64,000 nucleotides of DNA, from positions 27,726,001 through 27,790,000 of the forward strand of contig NC_084927.1 of assembly GCF_958298935.1 (NCBI RefSeq). Direction: 5' to 3'. This document shows, piece after piece, positions 21,924 to 31,238 of this stretch. The notes under the pieces were generated by a model. That model saw only the letters and a program-made list of their open reading frames with translations. It ran no database searches and had not been told where the DNA came from. A program made the position numbers and the translations under genes. Each line of letters begins with the position of its first letter. Position 1 is the first letter of the stretch. The stretch is from Phragmites australis (Eukaryota; Streptophyta; Magnoliopsida; Poales; Poaceae).

Positions 21924-23321
21924 TGAATATACGTGATGTTGCCTAAAGGGGGTGAATAGGTCTTTTCTGAAAATTAAAACTTTACAGCAGATTAAACAAC
22001 TCGGATATTCCGGATCAAACCGGATACTCCGGGGTCTGGAGGTTCTGGGCTCAACCCGGATAGTCCAAGTAAAAACAGGAAATTGAAAGCTATGAACTCC
22101 TAAGCAATTGTCATTGATTCCAAGTGTTACCACAGGTTTCTAAGATTGTATGTAAGCCTTTTGACACTTCATCTGTATCTAGAAACACACAATCACATAG
22201 ATCGGGGTAAATCACCCAAAATCAACTAAAATAACAATGAAAGTAAAGGAGACGTGAATTTGTTTCCCAAAGTTCGGATCCAATGATCATACGTCTCCGT
22301 TGAGGTGCTCACAAAAAGTCAAGTCTCTCTCAACCCTTATCCTCACTGAACGACCATGAAGATCAAACTCGGGGCTTACTCAACTTTCCTCTTTTCTTGC
22401 GGAGGTGAGGATGACCTTCACAAACTTCTTGGGGCACTCCACAAGCTTGGGTGCTCTCCGAGTGACGTCTAGGCGTCTAGGAGCAAGAGCTCCAAGAGCA
22501 AAGAACATGAATCGACGGCTTGGTGATGAACTCAAATGCTCAAAGATGGATTTATGCTCACAAGCACTCGATCTCACTTTCCTAACCCAACTCTCGAATA
22601 CTTGCAAGACTTAATGCACTAGAGGAGTGGGAGTGCTCTAAAGAGGCTTTGAATGCTTTTATCTCGAGTTGGTTTAGCATCAAATGAAGAAAGGGTGAGG
22701 GGGTATTTAAACTAATCCCCTAAAAACTAGCTGTTATAGTACTTTTTTACTCATACGGAGTATCCGAGTCAACCCGGAGACTCCGGGTTGATACTAAAAT
22801 GCTCAACCGAGAGTTATGTCCGGAACCCAACCAGGAGGGTCCGAATAGACAACAGAACCCGGAGTATCCGAGTCAACCTGAAGACTCTAGGTGAAACACT
22901 TTGACTCAAGCCGAGCACCTCTGTCGGAGCAGCATTTGGAGACTCCGGTCACCTAGAGTATCCAGGCCAACTCGGAGACTCCGGGTTCAAACAAAGAATA
23001 AGAACTACCCGGTGTTCATAAGGTGATTTGTGACTCCCATCTTTGGTCTAATAGAATTATTTGAGCATTAAGACATATTCATGTCAATATAAATGTATTC
23101 CTCTTGATACAACGACACACATATACTCAAATTCAAAAATAAAATAAAATTAAAATTATTGAGTGACTACGTGTTGCTTCTCTTTTCTTTTTGGAACGCC
23201 AACGTCATTTAACTTTTTTAATAGGATTAAAGCATGTTCATAACCTCAATAAACTCATTAGTCCCTTAATCATTTGTTATCAATTATTCAAAACTCACAT
23301 AGAGGTCTAGATACACTTTCA
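21924..23321 (-). repeat. Complete 5' LTR of the SIRE-type element (1,398 bp)
   Basis: On the minus strand it begins TGAAAGTGTATCTAGACC at 23321 and ends ...ATATTCA at 21924, the TG...CA form expected. Palindromic phrases such as cccggagactccgggttg occur near 22.76, 22.86 and 22.97 kb and a related one near 22.02 kb. The short frames inside are not genes. Confidence 0.85.
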
Positions 23322-26078
23322 AGCTAAAGAGAGAAAGGAACTAGTATATGGTGAGTAGATGACACTAAAAACATTACTCTATTTGACTTCATAGCTACTT
23401 CTTTTCTTTAACTAAGGGCATGAGTTCTTGTGCGCACCACTATTTTAATAGATTGAATTAAAATACTAATTAAACAAATGCACACCATTATTAATTTAAA
23501 AATTCAATTTGATAATTTTTTTGGTGCATTATGATTTTTATCAAATCTTTTTGTCCCACCCAAATTTTTTTAATCTTCCTAAAAATTACCTTTTATCCTT
23601 TACCCTTTCTTTTTTTTCTTTCTTTTTCTTTGTTTCCTCTCATTACACCGACACCCTACTTCCACCAATGGAGAGCATACATGCATTAGACCACCATCCT
23701 ACACCACCACTAGCATAAAATACCACCACTAGATCATCATATTATTAAACTAATTAAATAATCTAATTACACTGACTAATCAAATTCCTATTATACAATC
23801 TACTTACTCTGACTAAGCAAATAATCAAATTCATATAATCAAACTAAGCGAATAATTATATAAATGTAACTGAACGGATTAAACGATCTACTTATTATAA
23901 TTACTATTATTGCTACAAGTATTAATTAAATATATAATTTAAGTACTTATTGTAATTCGCGCTACTGCTACTTCTCGTCTCAGGCTAATTCTACTCTCCT
24001 CACGCTGCTGCCACTCCTCACCTACCGCTACTTCTACTCTCCACACGCTACGCTGTTGTTTCTCCTCTCCTCTCCTCCTTTGCTCGCGCTACGGCTCCTT
24101 ATAACGAAATACGGCAACGCGCTCGTATTTTATAGCGAAACACGGTAGCGCGGGCGTTCAAAAAGGTGGCAAAAGCGAAACGACGCGACATGTCGTGTCA
24201 AAAGCGCTGACCCGACACGACATAAGCACTAGCCTGAGGGGCCGAATATATTGAACAGTACCGTATTCAGTATATTTTCAGTATCTTAGATACCGGAATC
24301 AATTTTTCAGTGTTTAAGTGCTAAATATGTAAATACGCCGATATATTATTTATTTTAGCGAATACGGTTACTGTATTGCCAATTTTTAGATTTTTTTTCC
24401 GCAACGGACAGAACGTTCTTCCTCCGGCAGAAAACAGTACGAAATAGTGATGTATGAAATGATTTCAATCGTAATAGATCATACCGTGATCGTGTGCGCT
24501 TTACGCCAAGCGTAAACTTCCATTGAGTGTGTCGGCCAGATGAGCTTCTGCTACAACCTGTCATGTGCCTTCCATTCCAAGTCGAGTCACAGGATAAGAA
24601 ATTTCAACTGGACATGCAGACAAGTACTGATACTACCAAATCCGAAAAGCAAAAGCTCACCCACTCCTCCACTGGTTTCCCGCGAACGAGTAGAAAATTT
24701 GTCTATTATATTAATAAAAGAGTTAAATCTAGATGCACGGTACATCAACCTAAAATACAACACCGCTTAGACCATCCACAGTGTGCAAGAAAGCCGGTGC
24801 TTCACCAAGAGAGAAGGATGGATCTCCGATGCTTGCCACTGCAACAATCCAGCAAAAAAGTTTCTGCAACCGATGGAAGAATATGCACCGGTGACAAAAC
24901 AATAGAAAACAATTTCCGTCGCGTCACTGCATGCTGGTGATGAGAAAAGGAGAGAGAAGAGACAGGGAACGGAAGAGAGATGACATTTATCAAATATTAT
25001 AGGGAGTGGGGACTAGCAACATAACAATGCTACACACTAATCCGAGTGATAGCTCGGTTGCAAAGGCGCGTGTGTGCGTCCAAACCAGTCCGGATTCCAG
25101 TGGTGCTTCCTTTATATTTTAATCAGTTTCTCGCGTGTGGAGTCACAAAGAGACTATGACGTGTCCGTTATCTATAGAGCCAGATAGTTTTACTGATCTC
25201 TTAAATAATATAGTTTTCGATGTTGTGTATAGTTTTAAGTATCTGATTGTATGTAGGGTATGAGTTATGGTATGTGTGGTTTTTAATGTCATGTGTAATT
25301 GTAGGATCTGATTATGTGTAGAATGTAAGTTATAATATATATTAATTTATAACATCCATATGTACTTACTCAGATACTATAGTTCTACCAGGCGCAAAGA
25401 AACAATGCTACACACCATAGGTTAGGAAGTGAGCGATGGTGATGTGACATTTCAAGGTTCGATGGTGAAGCTAAACATTGTGGCTGCTCTTGTAGCACCA
25501 TCCCAAACCACACCAAGGACCAAGCACTAAAACAGCACCAACTACACTTATCTCGGTCGCATCCGAAGCAACCTAAGAAAGCGCCTCGGCAACAAGGCCC
25601 CGAGGAGTTGCTCACTGATGAATGACGAAGCTGCCTCCCACTGGGAGCACCATTCCGAGATTGCTGCTACTTCTAAGAGCCTGAGACTGCTAAAGAACAG
25701 AGCAGAAACCTGACAGTTTTATTCAATGGATTAAGGAAACATGATATAAAATAGATGAGTAGATCGTAGAGAGGGCCTTGAGCAATACCGTCTCTTTTTG
25801 TTTTTTACGAAACTCGAGCAATGTTCTTTAAGATGATAATAATTCGCAAAGGCAAGCTGCTGAGAGGAGCTCGCCTGAATACCGACAGCACGGAACCTCA
25901 CCTCATCATTCAGTGCTGAGGAATTGATGAAGAACAGATCTTTCGGTGCATAAACATTCGCATACTTAGTTAAGAATCAATATGTGATGATACCGACAGA
26001 ACATCTAACACTGGCAACAATGCCAAGGCAAGGAGATTTCGGTAACAGTCAGCACATGCCTCGTGCAACAGGAAAACT
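23322..26078. other. No gene seen; intergenic DNA between retrotransposon and BTB gene
   Basis: AT-rich at first (23.4-23.95 kb), then more mixed. Frames at 24527-24940 and 25385-25615 resemble no family and lack codon bias or splice context. A short CG-containing block at 24.1-24.24 kb has repeated cgaaacacggta/cgaaatacggca phrases. No element ends could be paired. Confidence 0.5.
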
Positions 26079-26525
26079 GATTAGCACGCGCGCGAGTTGG
26101 GGAAGTTGCGTCCCACTGCCTGCTCACGCGCGTGTAGGCCGGCTGAGCCGTATTGGTCCGATTGGTTTTTAAGTTTGGGGTGAATTTTTTTTGACAAAGT
26201 TTGTTCTGAAAATTTTGTTCGGGCAAATTTATGCTAAAAAATTGTTGGAGATTTTTTTCAATAACTTCTTGTGCTCAAAAAATTTTGTGCTGAAATTTTT
26301 TCTCTTTTAACTTTTTCTCGATAACTTTTCATTAAAAACTTTTTCTTGATATTTTTTTCTCAAAAAAATTTAACGATAATTTTTACTCTTTTAAAAAACT
26401 TTTCTTGATAACTTATTTAGAAAAGTTTTTTTGAAAACTTTCCAAAAAAAGAAAAATTACTGAGCGAGAGAACTTTCTAAAAAGAAAGTTGCAAGTTGGC
26501 TTCCTAGCGCGCGCGAATTAGTCCA
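26079..26525. mobile_element. Possible MITE with GCGCGCG-containing ends (tentative)
   Basis: The left end reads gattagcacgcgcgcgag and the right end, on the minus strand, reads gactaattcgcgcgcgct; both are followed by aagttgc/aacttgc. The interior is T-rich with many degenerate aacttttt/aaaagttt phrases and no coding potential. Ends are only partly similar and no target duplication is clear. Confidence 0.4.
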
Positions 26526-26755
26526 GTCCCTCGTGCAAATAAGGAATTCACTTGATTTTTTACATCTTGTGTCTGTGTTAGAAAGGAATATGGATTTTGG
26601 TACACTCTCCAACCATTTCTTTAGGATCAAAAGTTACAAAGTATTCAGTGTGCAGATACCATTCTAAGTATTTCTTTCCACTGTTAACCGAGCACTTGCA
26701 AAAGTACGGAAGGTACAGAACAACAACGAACTAACAAACCGTAGTCCACTGACGG

Positions 26756-28093
26756 TCAGATGATCGGCGGCGGCGGCGTCTCCCAGACGTCGAACACGTT
26801 CTCCTCGTTGTGCAGGGCGAAGAGCCGGTCGCCGCCGATCGAGAAATCGCAGATGGCGCCACCGTGGCTCCGACGGAGCGTCGACGTCAGCACGTACTCG
26901 GGGCCGCTGAACACGGAGATGCTGTCGTTCATCGACGAGAAGAGCTGCCCACCGTGCGTGGCGAGCTTCGGGTAGCAGCTCTCCTCGCCGGGCACCTTCC
27001 GGTTCATGAGCTTGCTCCGGGAGCTCCACCGCACGCCGCCGGTGCTGCTCCTGAGGTCGAGGAAGCCCAGGTCGTCGTACTGGTTGATCACGCATACCGA
27101 CCGCTCGTCCTCCATGGCGATGGCGTGGAGCACGCGCTTGTCCTCGAGCGACGGGGGTGTGTCGGCGTCGGACCACGACCAGACCACGTTCTTGCCCCGG
27201 AAATCCAGCAGGCCGATGAAACAGTTGTCTGCCTTGGGGAACAGCGTGGCCACCATGAGCGCGCTGGTGGCGTCCAGCCACTGGAGCTTGTCGGCGTCGC
27301 CAAGGGCGCAGCCGGGGGGCTCGTAGAAGAAGTCGGCCTGTTCGCCGGTGGCGCAGTCCCAGACGCCGATGCCGTACTCGTTGAGCCGGCCCTTGCAGCT
27401 GGCGAAGATGCTCGAGTCTTGGTCGAACGCCAACGCGCCGGCGGTGAACGACTTGACCTGCCGTTCATGCGCGACGCGGAATCGGTGGCGGAGTTCGCCG
27501 GAGACGGCAGAGAACGCAGCCATGCCCCCATCGCACTTGCCGAGCCGCTCGCGGGCCGCGATCAGGAACGTGGCGGCGTCGAGGTAGGCCGCGTCGTTGA
27601 CCTGCGAGTGATCGAGCGACACGGGCCGGCGCTCGTCGAGCATCCAGTTGTACACGCGCACGGCGCCGCCGTGCGCGACGCAGCACCCTCCGTCAGGCGC
27701 GGCACGGATGGCCGTGCCGTCCCCGGGGGCGCGCCCGGGCACGGACACCGCGAGACGGAGGCGGTCGCCGTCGAACGCGCCCCACCGCGCGGCGCGGACG
27801 TGGTCGAGGAGGCCGTAGTAGAGCGCCTCGCGGTAGAGCAGCTTCTCCGGCAGGTGCGGCGGCACGTGGAGGCTGCCGGTGCGGAGCAGGTCAAGCAGCA
27901 CCGCGAAGCACGCCGGGTTGCGGTCGATGAAGTACTCAGCCACGCCGCCGCCGGAGGAGGAGGAGGAAACGTTCCAGGAGGAGTCGAGCAGCGCGCCGAG
28001 CATGGAGTCGCGGCCAGCGTTGGCGAGCGTAGTGGTGGTCGTCTCGAACACCTGCCCGCCCACGTTGAACCGCACGCGCCCTCCTCCAGCCAT
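26756..28093 (-). CDS. BTB/POZ domain protein of the KCTD-like, WD-repeat-like class (At2g24240 type)
   Basis: One uninterrupted frame of 445 codons. Residues about 6-105 are a T1/KCTD-type BTB domain: it starts VRFNVGGQVFETTT and contains FIDRNPACFAVLLDLLRTG and LLYREALYYGL. This class of BTB domain mediates assembly and often recruits cullin-3 ubiquitin ligase. The rest (about 125-440) holds irregular WD40/beta-propeller-like repeats (GIGVWDCATG; DFRGKNVVWSW; FSIGGDRLFALHNEENVFDVWE), which probably bind a partner. Length and order match the plant family of At2g24240/At4g30940-like proteins, usually intronless as here. The ATG at 28093 directly precedes the BTB start. A TATA-like atatat lies at 28297-28302, about 200 bases upstream. 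The coding region is very GC-rich, typical of grass intronless genes. Codons 183-274 are duplicated in the retrotransposon at 21.0-21.3 kb. Target and role are unknown. Confidence 0.93.
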   Translation of the reverse strand: MAGGGRVRFNVGGQVFETTTTTLANAGRDSMLGALLDSSWNVSSSSSGGGVAEYFIDRNPACFAVLLDLLRTGSLHVPPHLPEKLLYREALYYGLLDHVRAARWGAFDGDRLRLAVSVPGRAPGDGTAIRAAPDGGCCVAHGGAVRVYNWMLDERRPVSLDHSQVNDAAYLDAATFLIAARERLGKCDGGMAAFSAVSGELRHRFRVAHERQVKSFTAGALAFDQDSSIFASCKGRLNEYGIGVWDCATGEQADFFYEPPGCALGDADKLQWLDATSALMVATLFPKADNCFIGLLDFRGKNVVWSWSDADTPPSLEDKRVLHAIAMEDERSVCVINQYDDLGFLDLRSSTGGVRWSSRSKLMNRKVPGEESCYPKLATHGGQLFSSMNDSISVFSGPEYVLTSTLRRSHGGAICDFSIGGDRLFALHNEENVFDVWETPPPPII

Positions 28094-28550
28094 CAGAGCT
28101 CGCCAAAGAACCGATCTTTACACCATCCCCGCGCGGCGCAGCAACCGGCTCCCAATCTCGGGTGGATTCGGCGCCAAGAACCGGAGGATTTCGCGGCGAA
28201 TCCGGTGGGGAATTGTAGGATTGCCTCCGCTGTATCGGTCAGTTGGGGAGGCGGATTGGGTTAGTTACTACCTGTGTACGCGGTCGCGGCGTGTAGATAT
28301 ATGAGCGAGTATCAGCAGCGTGATTTGCTGCTTCCGCTTGCTTTATGGCGTAATGGCAGCGGGGAGGCGAGGGGCTAGAGAAAGAAGAAACGGAGGCGGC
28401 GGGTGAGCAGGAGGCAGGCGAGATGGTGGTGTCGCTTTGACGTGAAGACGGCGCATGATTAGAAGGACAAGCCCCCGAGGGGGGGATCGTTTTGCCCATT
28501 TGGGGACGACTTGACGAAACGCCGAATGCCAAATTCTGCTGCGTAAAAAT
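28094..28550 (-). promoter_or_regulatory. 5' leader and promoter region of the BTB/POZ gene
   Basis: GC-rich upstream DNA with a minus-strand TATA-like motif (tcatatatctaca) at 28291-28303. No transcription start can be fixed from sequence alone. Frames on either strand here are GC-driven. Confidence 0.45.
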
Positions 28551-28855
28551 GGTCTGATTGGTAGAGTTATCAGATCAGTTTTTTTTTTTAATTAGGAGAG
28601 TTTTGTTAAACAGTAGCTTTCAGTTTTTAGTGTTTTTAGTAGAATTCTTGTAAGTGATTCTCTGAAATGAACTAAAATTTAGGAGTTGGAAAAAGCAGTT
28701 TCCACTGATTTACTTTTCGCAGAGAATTATTTTCTCTATATATTTTATTTTAAATAATTATTTTCAGTCATATAATCACTTCCTTCAAAAAATCACTTTT
28801 CATATAAAATTTGAATCAGAAAGAGCTCTATCAAACGAATCCTAACTAAACGCTT
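28551..28855. mobile_element. MITE-like element (GGTAGAG...CTCTATCAAACGAATCCTA ends)
   Basis: The left side reads tctgattggtagagttatc and the right side ctctatcaaacgaatccta. Read on the opposite strand, the right side is taggattcgtttgatagag, similar to the left. This TTTGGTAGAGCTC-type terminus is common in grass MITEs. The interior is AT-rich and non-coding. Confidence 0.5.
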
Positions 28856-29295
28856 ATTAGCTAACAATACTTGGATCTACGGAGTGTAGCGTACTAACAT
28901 ATTTCTATTCGTTCACTCGAACGTTTTGGAGAGCAGCCGTTGCTTATTTCGTTCGACCATGCTATGCTAGCGCTGCCAACATCCAAAGGAAGACAATGTT
29001 GCCACTGTTCTTCCATGAATGTTTGGCCCTATCGATTTGTGAATGATTTCATCTGAAAAATCAGTTTGCACCATATACTCGACTTATATGTTACATTCCT
29101 ATACACAAACCGCGAGTTGTACTTTTATTATTAAAAAATATGTAGCATTGTAATTTGCAACTACAAATTATCCGATTCTTCCGAAGCTTGCGATTCGGTA
29201 CACTCCGTTTAGTTGACAATTCGATCTGTCTCAAAGAACAAGGAGGAGCTCGTCATTGTAAACTAAACTCGTGCAGACGTGCAAGACTATACTCA
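28856..29295. other. No gene seen
   Basis: AT-rich intergenic sequence; no open frame, terminus or RNA gene is supported. Confidence 0.5.
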
Positions 29296-29428
29296 GGGCT
29301 CCAGCCCCTACTATTTTATAGTCAATGAAAGCCTCTCTAGCCCTTCTAACAATTTTTTATTATTATGAATAACGGAGAGAGAAAAAAAGAAGAGCCTCAA
29401 TCTCTCTCACTCCTTTGCATCCGCCACT
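29296..29428 (-). mobile_element. Short hAT-type fragment
   Basis: Read on the minus strand it starts cagtggcggatgcaaagg, a grass hAT-type terminus, and ends near gtaggggctggagccctg. About 133 bp, no coding capacity, no clear target duplication. Confidence 0.45.
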
Positions 29429-29901
29429 GCCCGAACGTGGCCGGCTGGCGCGCAAGTTCTCGCAGGACTTCCTTCCACGTCGTTGCAGTGCATAAATCCC
29501 GCAATAACACACACGCGCGCGCACCTGTCCCCCATTCTGCTCCCCCGCCACCTGATGTGTGGGTTCCGCAACGTTCCCCGGGTCCCGATCCCACACGTCC
29601 GTCGCCCCAACCCGACGGGCTCGCCGAAACCCCGTGCGGTCTCCGACCGGAAGTCAGCCGGCTGCCTCCGGTCATCGTCCTGCCGCGTGGTTTTTCTAAT
29701 ATCTCCGCTGACCCCGACCGTGTATCTGACTGTGCCTCCTCCACCCGTTCCTGCTTTACCGCGAGGTTGGCTCGTCGGGATCGTGGCTGGAAAACCGGCA
29801 CGGCGGCCGTACCGTCGCGTTTGTTCTGCACGGCTTTCGTGGCTTTTGGCGCGGGTTCCACTGTTCCAGGCTCCCGGCACCGTTGCACTGGCCGGAACGA
29901 G
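29429..29901. other. GC-rich block of unknown nature
   Basis: About 470 bp rich in CpG between two hAT-type elements. Several frames are open on both strands (for example 29365-29961 + and 29407-29904 -), which is what CpG-rich DNA with few stop codons produces. None reads like a known protein. It could be an old promoter/CpG-rich leader or captured sequence. Confidence 0.4.
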
Positions 29902-30052
29902 CAATGGCGGAGCTTCTTTATGGCCCCTCCTTCCTCTACTGATTTACAAAGGAAACACTAATTCTCACAACTTAAATAGTAACCAAAATACTCAAATCAA
30001 TGATGTTTCAATTGTTTGCCCCCTCAACAATTTCCTTGAAGCTCCGCCACTG
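29902..30052. mobile_element. hAT-type MITE (151 bp)
   Basis: The left end caatggcggagcttc and the right end on the minus strand cagtggcggagcttc form a 15-bp inverted repeat with one mismatch. The phrase ggaacgag lies directly left of it and recurs at 30059-30066, a few bases right of the end, possibly a shifted 8-bp target duplication. Confidence 0.7.
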
Positions 30053-31238
30053 GAACTGGGAACGAGGCGGTGCAGCGAGGAAGGTGCCGAACGGCTGAGG
30101 TCCGTACATTACGTATGAGCATACATACTAGATACAACTAGTAAATGTTACCACGTACCAGCAGTATACAAGCCTATGGACGAGAATACTTCGATGGTCA
30201 ACCATTATGAGGGGCTCAGGGCATACACAAAAACCGGCCATGGCAGGACAAAACAAACTCCATCCTGCTTGGTGTACGAGTATACCAGAAGTACTGCACA
30301 ATATAAAACACCAAACCAGTGCGGTCACAAACAGAATGCAGTTCATGAACAGATATCCTGGTATCCCCATCTGGACAAATGCTTATGGATAAAACAAAAC
30401 CATGGAACACGGACAGCAGGTAGTCTGTGTATAAAGAGTAGCAGCCACAATCAACAAGAGCTGAACGAGAAAGTAACAATGACAAGGCAGCATGCTGCAA
30501 GAGGACTTCAGAATGGTGTTGAAATTTTTTTGAAGGGAGGCTTCATCTCCGCTCTGCATGATAGACGATGCTGCATACTGTTACAATCAGTTCTAAAAAA
30601 ACAGCTCCAATCAACTCACAGTAACATAAATTTCAGGAGAAGGTACCGGTGGCTATTACAGCCCACAGAGGCACAAACCAAGTGGAGAGCAAACTTGAGC
30701 TAAGAGAATCACGACCAACTTATAGTTTGCACCTGAAATCAGCAGAATGAGATAACTAGCAACGGGTTACATGCCTGAACAGATAAAAAAAAGAAGAAGG
30801 AAAAAATCGAAAAACTTTTTAACACAAACGCACAAGGCACAGAACAGTGATGCTATGAAATTTGGAGCTCCTTTCTTTTGCAAAATTAACTTCTTAAATA
30901 GCCTGGGCGACCAATTTTTTTGTTCGGCAGAAGGTTAACCCAACTACATTACAATCTAGTAACAAGAAAGCTTGAACCACAGCAAGCATAGAATCCATTT
31001 TCGCCAGAGGCTTCACAGCCAATGGCAAGGAGAAAAAAAAGTAACGCCTAACATTATAGCTGCTATTGAGAGTTTAAGACTGATACAACTAGTAGCTGCT
31101 TCATGATGTCAATCACCACAGCATTAAGCAGGCAACCGGTCCAAGGAATAGAAGCCAGACATGGCATGCCTCAAGCCAACATCTTGAGACTGTAAGGGGT
31201 TGGAATCCCCTGAGTAAGAGCTGCACAGCTCAGAGCAT
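30053..31238 (-). other. Probable 3' untranslated/flanking region of the PDS5-like gene
   Basis: No protein family is recognisable; frames at 30176-30703 (+) and 30216-30500 (-) lack known motifs. The DNA runs directly from the stop codon of the minus-strand PDS5-like gene at 31239. The transcript end is not fixed. Confidence 0.45.

Larger units (their letters stand above)
12827..23321 (-). mobile_element. Defective SIRE/Maximus-type Ty1-copia retrotransposon with env-like region
   Basis: Read right to left: a 1,398-bp LTR (21924-23321), primer-binding site, gag, protease, integrase, reverse transcriptase, RNase H, a non-coding spacer, then an env-like region ending near 12.8 kb. The minus-strand LTR start TGAAAGTGTATCTAG, the initiator-Met tRNA primer site and the extra region after pol are features of the SIRE/Maximus lineage. 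A purine-rich tract (minus-strand AAAGGGGGAGAG) lies near 12870. No 3' LTR is visible, so the element is truncated at the left, near the long inverted repeat. All reading frames carry stops or frameshifts. The 5' part is abnormal: the LTR end plus PBS plus early gag is duplicated with a host-gene fragment between the copies. Confidence 0.85.

Noticed and set aside
24527..24940. 137-codon plus-strand frame between the retrotransposon and the BTB gene
   Set aside because: No family resemblance, average composition, contradictory overlapping frames in the same place.
26810..28264. 484-codon open frame on the plus strand across the BTB/POZ gene
   Set aside because: It is the antisense shadow of a GC-rich, codon-biased gene; its sequence has no domain and its composition (Ala/Arg/Glu/Val) is that expected of such shadows.
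29365..30118. Long overlapping frames (198, 211, 165 and 163 codons) on both strands
   Set aside because: CpG-rich DNA leaves several frames open at once; none has a recognisable domain or consistent coding signal, and parts run into a hAT MITE.
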